A DNA stretch of 64,000 nt, from the NCBI RefSeq assembly GCF_003634935.1, contig NZ_RBXO01000001.1:4427501-4491500 (forward strand). The letters are read 5' to 3'. Positions 17,501-26,301 of this stretch are shown one piece after another. The position numbers were made by a program, and so were the translations under genes. This DNA comes from Saccharothrix australiensis (lineage in GTDB: Bacteria; Actinomycetota; Actinomycetes; Mycobacteriales; Pseudonocardiaceae). A model generated the notes under the pieces. That model searched no databases. It saw only the letters and a program-made list of their open reading frames with translations, and was not told where the DNA came from. The number at the start of each line of letters is the position of its first letter. Within the stretch, counting starts at the first letter, position 1.

Positions 17501-17965
17501 TCAACGTGCGTTACCGCGCAGTACCAAGAGAGTCGCGCCGGTGGTGAGGCCGAAGAAGACGTGGCCGAAGAGGCTGACCCACTGGTTGTCCCCGACCACG
17601 AACACGAGCGAGGTCATTCCCGGATCGACGGTGACGCTCAGCCACAGCGGCATGATCACCAGTGCGCCGAGCAGCCACCAGACGACGCCGTACAGCGCGC
17701 TCACGGCGTAGACGGGCACGACCTGGTCCGCGATCCGGCCGCTCAGGAGGCCGAACAGCGCGCCGGCGACGGCCGAGATGACCAGGTGCACCAGGAATCC
17801 GACGATGGCGTCGTCGACTCCGATGAGCGAGCCGACCAGGGGCAGCGCGCCCACGCCGGCCATCAGCAGTCCGAACACGACGCCGCCGGCGAGCCCGGCC
17901 AGCACCCCGTTCCGGACGCGGGAACCCGACGCGGTGTTCGGTGGGACAACGGTTGTGGCGTGCAC
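17501..17965 (-). CDS. Small four-helix membrane protein of unknown function
   Basis: 154 residues with GTG start at 17965 (GGAG seven bases upstream). Four hydrophobic segments: GVLAGLAGGVVFGLLMAGVG, AIVGFLVHLVISAVAGALFG, AVSALYGVVWWLLGALVIMP and FGHVFFGLTTGATLLVL. Acidic residues in the loops (VGSLIGVDDAIVG) and His in two helices are visible, but no known domain signature. The ~120-bp repeat at 17991-18118 sits between its start and the upstream SDR gene. Function is not recognised. Confidence 0.7.
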   Translation of the reverse strand: MHATTVVPPNTASGSRVRNGVLAGLAGGVVFGLLMAGVGALPLVGSLIGVDDAIVGFLVHLVISAVAGALFGLLSGRIADQVVPVYAVSALYGVVWWLLGALVIMPLWLSVTVDPGMTSLVFVVGDNQWVSLFGHVFFGLTTGATLLVLRGNAR

Positions 17966-17990
17966 GATCAGCTCCTGTGTTGGATTGGCT

Positions 17991-18118
17991 GTGTTGGATT
18001 GGCCCGACTCCGTCGGGCGGCTCGGCCGCCTGGGAGTCGGCGGCTCGCGGGGCGGTTTCCGCCGATCGAAAAGCGTGATCGGCGAAAACCGCGCCACGAA
18101 CCACCGACGCGGCCTCGC
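17991..18118 (-). repeat. ~120-bp palindromic repeat, inverted copy
   Basis: Reverse-complement relative of the tandem copies at 40978-41221. Shared landmarks are the hairpin GCCGATC...GATCGGC around AAAAGC, the hairpin GGCGGC-CGA-GCCGCC type, and the ends (GTGTtggaTTGGCCCGAC and CCACCGACGCGGCC). It is entirely intergenic, upstream of the small membrane-protein gene. A duplicated GTGTTGGATTGGC lies at its left edge. Confidence 0.85.
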
Positions 18119-18186
18119 GGGGTGCGAGTGGCGGCGAAGTGAGAGGGAAGTGAGAGGGAGGGAAGGGGAGGGAGTGAGGGCGGGGG

Positions 18187-19191
18187 TCAGGAAGGGGGCT
18201 TGCGGTGCGGGATGGCGTTGGTTTCGGTCAGCCAGCGCACGGTGTCGGTGACCGTGTCGGTGAAGGGGCGGGGTTTGAGGTTCAGGGTGCTTGCCGTCGG
18301 GTCTACGCGGACGGCCGCGCCTACGGTCGCGATCGCCCCGTATTCCGCCGGGATGTGCCACGGCCACAGGGGTTGCACCAGGTCCACGAGTCGGCCGAAG
18401 GGGGCCAGCAGGGTGGCCGGCAGGAACATCGCGGGCAGTGACCGGCCCGTCGCCTCCCGGACCGCCGCCACGTACTCCGCCGTCGTCAGGTGGTGGCCGG
18501 GGCCGAAGTGCCCGCCCGTCACATCCGGGGACAGCAGTGCCGCGTGCAGCGCCGCCGTGTCCCGCACGTCGCCGATCTGGAGGCCGCCGGCCGGCCACAG
18601 CGGCATGATGCCGCGCGCGGTGTCGCGCAGCCGGCGGTTCTGGTCGCCGAGCTTGGGGTCGTGCGGCCCGAGGAGAGCGGGCGGGTAGCTGATCACCACC
18701 GGCGCGCCCTCCTCCCGGTGCCGCCGCGCGATGGCCTCCGACGCGGCCTTGGTCGCCGCGTAGGGCTCGCGCGTCGTGCCGACCGGTGACCGGTCGCCGA
18801 TGACCCGCACGCCGGGTCCGAACAGCGCGGCGATGCTGGACACGTGCACGACCCGCCCGACACCCGCCCGGCGCGCGGCGGTGAGCACCACCTCCGTGCC
18901 GCAGGCGTTGGTGCGCAGCATCTCCGCGCGCCTGCGCCGGTCGAACGAGTACACCGAGGCGGCGTGCACCACCGCGTCCGCACCGCGCACCGCCCCGGCG
19001 ACCGACCGCTCGTCGGTCACGTCGCCGACCACGACGTCCAGCGCGCCGGGCGGCACCTCCAGCGGGCGCACGGCGGCGTCCACCGCGCCGGGATCGCGGA
19101 CCAGCAGGCGGACCCGGTGGCCGGCGCGCACGAGTTCGGACACCGTGTGCGCGCCGACGAAACCGGTACCGCCGGTGACGGTCACCAGCAT
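18187..19191 (-). CDS. NAD-dependent epimerase/dehydratase-family reductase (extended SDR)
   Basis: 334 residues. MLVTVTGGTGFVGAHTVSELV is the GxxGxxG motif; then DAVVHAASVYSFDRRR, VVHVSSIAALFGPG with the active-site Ser, and EPYAATKAASEAIAR, which provides the YxxxK catalytic pair (Tyr-Ala-Ala-Thr-Lys). It fits dihydroflavonol-4-reductase/3-beta-HSD-like reductases acting on small ketones or alcohols. AGGGGAG precedes the ATG. It is 22 bp upstream of no gene on its own strand but directly follows the flavin-reductase stop region at 19214, so PKSE-TEBC-flavin reductase-SDR could form one transcript (PKSE first). Confidence 0.85.
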   Translation of the reverse strand: MLVTVTGGTGFVGAHTVSELVRAGHRVRLLVRDPGAVDAAVRPLEVPPGALDVVVGDVTDERSVAGAVRGADAVVHAASVYSFDRRRRAEMLRTNACGTEVVLTAARRAGVGRVVHVSSIAALFGPGVRVIGDRSPVGTTREPYAATKAASEAIARRHREEGAPVVISYPPALLGPHDPKLGDQNRRLRDTARGIMPLWPAGGLQIGDVRDTAALHAALLSPDVTGGHFGPGHHLTTAEYVAAVREATGRSLPAMFLPATLLAPFGRLVDLVQPLWPWHIPAEYGAIATVGAAVRVDPTASTLNLKPRPFTDTVTDTVRWLTETNAIPHRKPPS

Positions 19192-19213
19192 CGAGCACTC
19201 CCCTCGCGATCGG

Positions 19214-19717
19214 TCAGACCTGGTGGAACGCGCTGCCGTAGAAGAGCAGCGCCCGCGTGCCCGCGCCACGGCGGCAGCCGAGCACCTGCCCGACGAAGAT
19301 GGTGTGGTCACCGCCCTCGTAGCAGTGCACCAGCTCGCACTCCAGCCACGCCAGCGCGCCGGACAGCAGCGGCGCCCCGCTGTGCGCGCCCTCCAGCCAG
19401 TCCACCGCGTCGAACTGCGCGGACCCGTGCGGCCGGCGCTTGTCGGCGAAGTACTTCGCGGTGTCGCGCTGGTCGGCGCCCATGACGGACACGGCGAACC
19501 GCTTGGCGTTGCTGATCGCCTCGTGCATCACCGCCGTCCGGGCCACGCAGCACAGCACCAGCGGCGGGTCCAGCGACACCGAGCTGAACGCGTTCGCCGT
19601 CATGCCGTGCATGTGCTCGCCGCCGACGGTCAGCACCGTGACGCCGGTCGCGAACCGGGACATGGCGTCCCGCAGCGAGGTCTCCTCCATCGTGGGCGCC
19701 GCCTCGTACACGGTCAT
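19214..19717 (-). CDS. Flavin reductase (HpaC/ActVB-like), copy 1
   Basis: 167 residues. The flavin-reductase-like fold is marked by the N-terminal MSRFATGVTVLTVGGEHMHGMTANAFSSVSLDPPLVLCCVA (given here as the opening of that domain), the mid-segment FAVSVMGADQ and the C-terminal YEGGDHTIFVGQVLGC with the conserved Gly-Asp-His. It would supply reduced FMN/FAD to the three acyl-CoA-dehydrogenase-fold monooxygenases. The ATG at 19717 overlaps the TEBC stop (ATGA), so it is translationally coupled to TEBC. A paralogue lies at 48062-48616. Confidence 0.85.
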   Translation of the reverse strand: MTVYEAAPTMEETSLRDAMSRFATGVTVLTVGGEHMHGMTANAFSSVSLDPPLVLCCVARTAVMHEAISNAKRFAVSVMGADQRDTAKYFADKRRPHGSAQFDAVDWLEGAHSGAPLLSGALAWLECELVHCYEGGDHTIFVGQVLGCRRGAGTRALLFYGSAFHQV

Positions 19718-20172
19718 CCTCCCAGTCCGGCGCGCGCGAGCACCGGGGCCTCGGCGTAGGGCGCGAGCGCCGTGCGCAGGTCCTCGGGCACCCGCGCGGG
19801 CACCGTGTCGGTGTTCGGGCCGCGCATGCACGCGATCCGCTGCCTGCCCTTGGCGACCAGGACCTCCTGGCCGCCGGTCACCTTCACGTAGTCGAAGCTG
19901 AACTGGATCTGCGTCTGGGTCAGCTCCTCCAGGCGCATCCGCACCGACAGCTCGTCGAACGCCGTGATCTCGGCGAAGAACTCGCACTCGACCTTGAGGG
20001 TGAACAGCTTGAGGTCGTCGCGGACCTCCTCCAGCACGGTGGGCGCCTTCTCCTTCAGGAACATCTCCCGGCACCGGCCCTGCCACCGCAGGTAGTTCAC
20101 GTAGTACACGTTGCCGACGAGGTTGGTCTCCTCGAACCCGACGGTGTGGCGGATCTCGTAGTACGCCGACAC
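19714..20172 (-). CDS. Enediyne thioesterase, hotdog fold (TEBC; SgcE10/CalE7/DynE7 type)
   Basis: 152 residues, the usual TEBC length. The opening YYEIRHTVGFEETNLVGNV and YYVNYLRWQGRCREMFLKE are the signature of enediyne hotdog thioesterases, including the conserved Arg after the first helix turn. These enzymes release the polyene chain from the ACP of PKSE by hydrolysis (heptaene or beta-keto acid products in characterised systems). The GTG start at 20172 is one base past the PKSE stop and its own stop overlaps the flavin-reductase start, so PKSE, TEBC and reductase form a tight operon. Confidence 0.93.
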   Translation of the reverse strand: MSAYYEIRHTVGFEETNLVGNVYYVNYLRWQGRCREMFLKEKAPTVLEEVRDDLKLFTLKVECEFFAEITAFDELSVRMRLEELTQTQIQFSFDYVKVTGGQEVLVAKGRQRIACMRGPNTDTVPARVPEDLRTALAPYAEAPVLARAGLGG

Positions 20173-20173
20173 G

Positions 20174-23100
20174 TCAGCCCTCCTTCCCGACGAGCACCGC
20201 GAACACCACCGGCTCGGGCCGGTCGTCGACGGTGGTGACCCAGGTGGCGACTTTCGCGTCGCCGGTCGACAGCACGGCCCAGCCGTCCGGGTCCACCCGG
20301 TCGACGGTGACCGCCTGCGTGGTGGAACCGGTCTTGCGCAGGCACTCCAGCGCGCACCACACCCGCGTCCCGGCGACGGCGGCCGACTCGCCCGCCTCCG
20401 CCACGAGCAGGTCGCGGACGGCGAGCAGGTCCGCGCCCAGCAGCCCGGCCCAGTCCTCCTCGCCGCGCGCCACGGCGGGCTCGACGTCCACGCCGAGCTT
20501 CCCGCCCTCGGCGACCGCGGCGAACGTGAGGCCCGCGCCGTGCGACGCCGAGACCTCGAACCCGTCCACCTCCGGCTTGCCGTCGGGCCGGTGGCGCACC
20601 GCCGTCGGCCGGTTCAGGGCCCGGCTCACCGCCAGCTCGGTCTGCGCACGCCGTCCGGGTTCGGCGTCGGTCGGGTCGGGCTCGACGACGACCGCGCGGC
20701 TGCCGCCCAGGACGCGTTCCAGGGAGCGCTCCAGGTACGGGCCGAGCATGGTCGGCGTCCACGGCCCCGCGCCGTCGCGCCTGCGCACGGCCCGCAGCAC
20801 CAGGCCCTCCCAGCGCTCGACGAGCCGGCCGTCCGGGTCGCGCACGTCGAGGTCGTAGGTGTAGCTGTCGCCGTCCTGCGAGCGCTCGCGGGCGTCGAGG
20901 ACCACGTACTCGGCGAGCTGGTCGGCCTGCGCCGCCAGGTAGAGCCGCGACACGCCCTGCGGCAGCAGGGTCGCGTCGGGGACGCAGCACTGGATGGCAT
21001 GCATCATCACGTCCCGCGTGCCGGGGTCGGCCAGCAGCCGGTCCTGCGGCAGGAACGGGGCGAACCAGGAGGCCACGGACGTCGTCGCGACCTCGGCCAC
21101 GGCGTGCCGGGCGGCGGCCCGCCGGTAGCCCTGGAGGCGCTGGAACCGCTTGCCCTGGAACAGGACGCCGCCGTACAGCTCGGTGACCGGGTCCACCGGC
21201 ACGAGCGGCAGCACCGCCGCGCCGTCGACCCGCTCGCCGGGGATCTCCGGCCGCGGGAACCGCAGCCGGGCCCGGAAGTGGTCGGCGGAGAAGCCGGTGT
21301 CCTCGGCCCGGATCACCACGTCCACGGTGTCCGCGGTGCGGGCCAGCGCCGCCAGGCGCACGGTCAGCGAGCCCTCCGGGCGCACCACGACGGGCCGCAG
21401 GAACTCGACGTCCTCCAGCACCGGCGGTCCCTGGTGCCCGGTCAGCGCGCTCGCCACCTGCGTCATCGCCTCCATGCCGAGCACGGCGGGGAACAGCAGG
21501 TCGCCCTCCAGCAGGTGGTCGCCCAGGTACGGGTCGCTGCCGTCGGACAGGTCGGCCTCGGTGACCAGCTCCACGCCGGGGTAGTGCACCAGGACGCGGT
21601 CCACGAACCGGGCCAGCGGCAGTTCGGTCCGCTCCTGCTCCAGCGTCGGCAGGCCGGCGGCGCGGCCGGAGACCACCAGCACGGGTCCGGCGGTCGGGTC
21701 GGCCAGCACCTCGCGCAGCACGGCGATACCGGCGTCGGTGGAGATCGGCGTGATGCCGTCGCGCATCAGGGCTTCCACGACGCCCAGCCGCTCGCCCATG
21801 CCCGCGCCGGACCAGACCGACCACTCCAGGGCCAGCACGCGGGCGTCGGGGTGCCGCTCGCCGAAGTCGACGGTCAGCTCGGTCAGCCAGTCGTTGGCCG
21901 TGGCGTAGTGCGCCTCGCCGCGCAGGCCCGCGCGGCCGATGATGCTGCCGAAGGTGACCAGCAGCTTGATCCGGCCACCGTCCACAGCGGACAGCACGTT
22001 GCGCAGGCCGGTCACCTTCGGGGCCAGCGTGGCGTGGAAGTCCTCCTCGGACAGGCCGGTCAGCGCCTTGGGCTCGTTGCGGCCCGCGCCGTGCAGCACG
22101 GCCGTGACCTCGCCCAGCTCGGCGCGGAACCGCTCGACGGCGGCGGCGACCTCCTCGGCGGAGGTGACGTCGGCCCGCTCGTAGCGGTGCTCGATGCCCG
22201 CGGCGGTCATGCGGGCCAGGTTCGCGGCCAGCTCGGCGTCCCGCGCGGGGTCGGCGCGGCCGATGAGCGCCAGCGACGCGCCCGAGTCGACGGCCACGGC
22301 GATCGCGCACTCGGCGGTGATGCCCTTGCCGCCGCCGGTGACCAGCAGCACGTCCCCGGAGCCCAGCGGCGTGCCGACGCCCTGCCCGGACACCGCGCGC
22401 AGCACGGGCACGGTCCGGACGCCGTCGGCGTCGTAGCGCACCTGCGCGAAGCCGGTGTTGGCGGCGACCTCGGCGGCGACCCGCGCGGCGGCGTCGGTGT
22501 CGTCGGCCAGGTCGACCAGCGTCACCGGGATGTGCGGCGCCTCCAGGTGCAGCGTGCGGGCCAGGCCCGCCGCGCCGAGCTTGTGCTGCACCACCGCGAA
22601 CCGCCGACCCGAGGCCAGCGCGTCGCGCGCCGCCGCCAGGAACAGCCCGACGTGCTCGTCACCGCCCTCCGGCGGCAGGAGCAGCAGCACGCCGTCGCCG
22701 GGCAGCGCGCCCCGCAGCGACGCGGCCAGCGGGTGGCCGTCGGGCGCGTGGACCGCCCAGTCGCCCGGCGGATCGGGCGCGGCGGGCACGAGCGGGCGCT
22801 CGACGTGGGACACCAGGAACGGCCGCACCCACGGCGCGACGCCCGGCACCTCGCCGTCGGCGCGCTCCTCGGTGTGCGCGGTGGCGGCCAGCTCGTCGAT
22901 CAGCTCGGCCAGTTCGCCCAGGCGCACGGTCGCGAAGTTCGGCGTGGCCTCCAGGGCCGGTCGGCCCATCGTGCGGGTGACCTCGTTGACGAGCTGGCCG
23001 ACCGTGATGGAGCTGAGGTGCAGGTCGTCCAGCGGGTGCGTGGTCGCCGAGATCGCCTCCAGCGGCAGCTCCACGCGCTGCGCGGCCAGCCGCCGCAGCA

Positions 23101-25945
23101 GGTCCAGCGTGGACCCGCCGTCCGGGCTTGCCGCGTCCGCCGAGGTCCGGGACACCTCGGCGGACGCGGCGGTACCCCTCGACGCGGCCTGGTCGGGCGA
23201 GGACAGGCCGGTGCCGAGGGCGGGTGCGGTCTCGCAGGGGTTCGCGAGGAACGTCATCGAGCCGTCCAGCGGCAGGTCCCGCACGACCCGGTCGCCGAAC
23301 AGGGCGTCGGTGCGGACCGGGACGCCGAGCGCGTGCGCCGCGCCGACGACGGCGAGCAGGGACGCGAGGGACGGGCTGTCGGTGTCGACCGACAGCACGG
23401 GCTTCCCCGGCGCGATCTCCGCCAGCAGGCCGGTCAGGACGCGGCCGGGGCCCACCTCGACCACCAGGTCGCCCTCGGCGGCCGCCTTGGCGGCGGCCTC
23501 GTGGAACCGGACCGGCAGGGTGATCTGGTCGCGCAGCAGCGCGCGCAGGTCGGTGTCGGCGGCCAGCACGTCACCGGTGACCGTCGAGTACACCGGGCGG
23601 ATGAGCCGGCCGAAGTCGAAGTCCACCAGCCGCTCGGCCATCACCTCGGCGGCCGGGGCCACCATCGGCGAGTGGAACGCGTGGGAGACGTTGACGCGGG
23701 TGGCGTGCACGCCCGCGGCCCGCGCCGCCGCGCACACGCGGTCCACGGCCTCGACCGAGCCGGACAGCACGGTCTGGGCGGGCCCGTTGTAGCCGGCGAT
23801 CACGACGTCCTCGCCGCCGGCCAGCTCCAGGGCGCGCTCCGGGCCGGTGGCCAGGCCCGCCATCGCGCCGCCGCCCCGGCCGGCGTGGGCCATGACGCGA
23901 CCGCGCCCGACCGCGAGCGACAGCACGCGGGACGCGCCGAGCGAGCCGCCCCAGTGCACGGCGGTCAGCTCGCCGAGGCTGTGGCCGACCGCCGCGTGCC
24001 CCTCGATGCCCAGCTCCCGCAGCACCGCCAGCCCGGCGAGGGACCCGGCGACGATGCGCGGCTGCGCGACCTCGGTGGCCACCTGGTCGCCGGTGGAGGG
24101 CAGGTTCGCGTCGCGGAAGACGGCCTCGGCGACGCCGAACCGGCGGCGGATCGCGCCCACCGCGCCGTGGCCCGAACCCTGGCCCGGAAACAGGAACGTG
24201 AGGCGCGGCGCGGCCGGCCGGTCGTCCAGGAACACGCCGTCGGCGGCGTCGAAGGCGGTCGCGCCCCCGTCCACGGCGGTGATCAGCCGGGCGACCTTGC
24301 GCTCGGCCTCCTCGGGGGTGCGCGCCACGACGGCGGCGCGCGGCGACGCGCCGGTCAGCCGCGCGGCCAGCGCCGCCGCGAGGTCGCCCAGCTCGGCGAA
24401 CGCGAGCTTCGGCAGCAGCGCGGCGACCTCGACCAGGCGCGCCTTGAGCGACGCGCGGTCCGCGCCGTCGAACAGCAGCAGCTCGGCGTCCTGGCGGCCG
24501 GCCACCAGCGCCTTCGTGGCCTCGTCCAGCGCCGTGCGCCGGGACGCGTCGGGCGCGGCCTCCAGCGCGATGTGCGTGTTGATGCCGCCGAAGCCCATCG
24601 CCGACACGCCGGCGCGCACCGGGCGGTCCTCGGGCCACAGCTCGGCCTCGCGCGGCACGTACATCACCGCGTCGTCGGCGGTCAGCTTCGGGTGCGGGTC
24701 GTAGTGCCCGGTGCCGGGCGGGATGACCTGGTGGTGCACGGCCAGCGCGGCCTTGATCAGGCCCGCGACGCCCGCCGCCGCCTTGGTGTGCCCGAAGTTG
24801 CCCTTCACGGTGCTCAGCGCGGCGGGCCGGGCGGACGGGTCGGCGGCGCGGCGGGCCGAGGACAGCGCCTCGATCTCGGTCTCGTCGCCCAGCGCGGTGC
24901 CGGTGCCGTGGCCCTCGAAGTAGGACACGGTCTCCAGGCCGTAGCCCGCGCGGCCGTAGGCGCGGTGCAGGGCGAGGCGGTGCCCCTCGGCCTCGGGCCG
25001 GGTGATGCCGCCCTTGCCGTCCGAGGAGACGCCCCAGCCGGCGATCGTCGCGTAGACGCGCATCCCCTTGGCCAGCGCGTCCTCCTCGCGCACCAGCACC
25101 AGCGCGCCCGCGCCCTCGCCGGGCCAGAACCCGTTGGAGTCCCGGTCGTAGACCTTCATCTCGCGCTTGGCGAGCGCGCCGGTCTTGGCGAACCCGATGA
25201 CCTCGAACGGGTCGATCGACAGGTCGACACCGCCCGCGATGGCCACGTCCATGTCGCCCTCCACGAGCGACTTGGCGGCCGTGGCGACCGACAGCAGCGA
25301 CGAGGAGCACGCGCCGTCCACGGTGTACCCGCCGCCGTGCAGGTCGAAGTAGTTGCAGATGCGGCCCGCGATGGTGTTGGCCAGGCCGCCCGCGAGGGAG
25401 TCCTCGTCGATCGGCGGGAACGGCGACTTGTACTGCGCCTCCAGGTCGCGCAGGAACTCCGCGGTCTCGTCGTCGGGCCAGCCCTTGGCGGTCAGCGCGG
25501 CGGCGACCGTGCGCCGGACGTACGGCCAGCGCAGCCGCATGATGTTCGCGCGGGAGAACTCGCCGGTGAGGCTGTTGCCCAGCACCACGCCGGTGGTCCG
25601 CTTCGGCAGGCCGTCACCGTCGGGGAAGCCGGCGTCGGCCAGCGCGTGGGCGGCCACGTCCAGCGCCAGCCAGTGCGTCAGGTCCGTGGAGCGGAAGGTG
25701 CTGCCCGCCACGCGGTAGCGGACGCGGTCGAACTCGAAGTCGCGCAGCACCGCCGCCTTCGTGGAGTAGAACCGGTCGGGCGCCTCGGGGTCCGGCGAGT
25801 AGTAGTCCGCCTGGTTCATCCGCTCGTCGGGCAACCTGCGGAAGGCCCGTCGACCGGCCAGGACGTTTTCCCAGAGTTCCCCGGTGGAACCGGCATCGGG
25901 ATAGCGCAGGCCGATGCCGACTATTGCGATCCGCTCACTGCTCAT
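20174..25945 (-). CDS. pksE: Enediyne polyketide synthase PKSE (KS-AT-ACP-KR-DH-PPTase)
   Basis: 1923 residues, typical for PKSE. KS: DGACSSS with Cys near 213, EGHGTGT with His near 346, and NFGHTK with His near 386. AT: GHSLGE with Ser near 656 and HAFHSP with His near 758. ACP: DLHLSSI near 974-980 with the phosphopantetheine Ser at about 978. KR: LVTGGGKGIT near 1201-1210. DH: GDHLLEGDLLFPA with His near 1477. C-terminal PPTase: GVDVE near 1818-1822 and WCALECLRK near 1863-1871. It iteratively builds the polyene precursor and self-loads its ACP. The ATG at 25945 gives the family's usual opening (SERIAIVGIGLRYPDA). The ribosome-binding site is weak (GGTGAAAGC). All inspected catalytic residues are present. 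Confidence 0.97.
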   Translation of the reverse strand: MSSERIAIVGIGLRYPDAGSTGELWENVLAGRRAFRRLPDERMNQADYYSPDPEAPDRFYSTKAAVLRDFEFDRVRYRVAGSTFRSTDLTHWLALDVAAHALADAGFPDGDGLPKRTTGVVLGNSLTGEFSRANIMRLRWPYVRRTVAAALTAKGWPDDETAEFLRDLEAQYKSPFPPIDEDSLAGGLANTIAGRICNYFDLHGGGYTVDGACSSSLLSVATAAKSLVEGDMDVAIAGGVDLSIDPFEVIGFAKTGALAKREMKVYDRDSNGFWPGEGAGALVLVREEDALAKGMRVYATIAGWGVSSDGKGGITRPEAEGHRLALHRAYGRAGYGLETVSYFEGHGTGTALGDETEIEALSSARRAADPSARPAALSTVKGNFGHTKAAAGVAGLIKAALAVHHQVIPPGTGHYDPHPKLTADDAVMYVPREAELWPEDRPVRAGVSAMGFGGINTHIALEAAPDASRRTALDEATKALVAGRQDAELLLFDGADRASLKARLVEVAALLPKLAFAELGDLAAALAARLTGASPRAAVVARTPEEAERKVARLITAVDGGATAFDAADGVFLDDRPAAPRLTFLFPGQGSGHGAVGAIRRRFGVAEAVFRDANLPSTGDQVATEVAQPRIVAGSLAGLAVLRELGIEGHAAVGHSLGELTAVHWGGSLGASRVLSLAVGRGRVMAHAGRGGGAMAGLATGPERALELAGGEDVVIAGYNGPAQTVLSGSVEAVDRVCAAARAAGVHATRVNVSHAFHSPMVAPAAEVMAERLVDFDFGRLIRPVYSTVTGDVLAADTDLRALLRDQITLPVRFHEAAAKAAAEGDLVVEVGPGRVLTGLLAEIAPGKPVLSVDTDSPSLASLLAVVGAAHALGVPVRTDALFGDRVVRDLPLDGSMTFLANPCETAPALGTGLSSPDQAASRGTAASAEVSRTSADAASPDGGSTLDLLRRLAAQRVELPLEAISATTHPLDDLHLSSITVGQLVNEVTRTMGRPALEATPNFATVRLGELAELIDELAATAHTEERADGEVPGVAPWVRPFLVSHVERPLVPAAPDPPGDWAVHAPDGHPLAASLRGALPGDGVLLLLPPEGGDEHVGLFLAAARDALASGRRFAVVQHKLGAAGLARTLHLEAPHIPVTLVDLADDTDAAARVAAEVAANTGFAQVRYDADGVRTVPVLRAVSGQGVGTPLGSGDVLLVTGGGKGITAECAIAVAVDSGASLALIGRADPARDAELAANLARMTAAGIEHRYERADVTSAEEVAAAVERFRAELGEVTAVLHGAGRNEPKALTGLSEEDFHATLAPKVTGLRNVLSAVDGGRIKLLVTFGSIIGRAGLRGEAHYATANDWLTELTVDFGERHPDARVLALEWSVWSGAGMGERLGVVEALMRDGITPISTDAGIAVLREVLADPTAGPVLVVSGRAAGLPTLEQERTELPLARFVDRVLVHYPGVELVTEADLSDGSDPYLGDHLLEGDLLFPAVLGMEAMTQVASALTGHQGPPVLEDVEFLRPVVVRPEGSLTVRLAALARTADTVDVVIRAEDTGFSADHFRARLRFPRPEIPGERVDGAAVLPLVPVDPVTELYGGVLFQGKRFQRLQGYRRAAARHAVAEVATTSVASWFAPFLPQDRLLADPGTRDVMMHAIQCCVPDATLLPQGVSRLYLAAQADQLAEYVVLDARERSQDGDSYTYDLDVRDPDGRLVERWEGLVLRAVRRRDGAGPWTPTMLGPYLERSLERVLGGSRAVVVEPDPTDAEPGRRAQTELAVSRALNRPTAVRHRPDGKPEVDGFEVSASHGAGLTFAAVAEGGKLGVDVEPAVARGEEDWAGLLGADLLAVRDLLVAEAGESAAVAGTRVWCALECLRKTGSTTQAVTVDRVDPDGWAVLSTGDAKVATWVTTVDDRPEPVVFAVLVGKEG

Positions 25946-26108
25946 GCTTTCACCGTCTCTGCGAACAAGGGGGTTCGGGCCGAAGAATGCCGCTGTCCGG
26001 GAAATGCCGGGGCACGCACGGCGCCGGGACAAATGCGCGCAAGGCAAGCGTGCCGGACGCCCCCGGCGCTTTGCTTCTCCGATTGTGCCCTGTGACCTGC
26101 GCCTTCCG

Positions 26109-26142
26109 ATAACAGCGTGATTTCATATAACAGCGTGATTTC
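26109..26142. promoter_or_regulatory. Perfect 16-bp direct repeat, 18-bp period, in the divergent PKSE promoter region
   Basis: ATAACAGCGTGATTTC occurs at 26109-26124 and 26127-26142, separated by AT. It lies in the 356-bp gap between the divergent PKSE (start 25945) and membrane-protein (start 26302) genes, within the most AT-rich part of that gap. Tandem same-strand sites are typical for regulators such as AraC or response regulators, so this is a candidate binding site controlling PKSE. I did not find a third copy by eye. Confidence 0.6.
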
Positions 26143-26301
26143 CATTGTTCGCCGCCCGGAAAGCGCGGCGCGCGGTGGCGGAACGGGCGGCGAAGTGCGC
26201 ACGGCAGGAGAAGCGCGCCGGTCCGCGGACGGGGATGCTGTACCGGCGCCCGGACCGACGCGGGCGCGGCCCCCGCCCGATCGCTCCCCCGAGGAGATCA
26301 G

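Noticed and set aside
20540..26095. 1851-codon open frame antisense to PKSE
   Set aside because: It exists only because GC-rich codons avoid stops on the other strand; the product is Arg/Gly/His-rich without domains.
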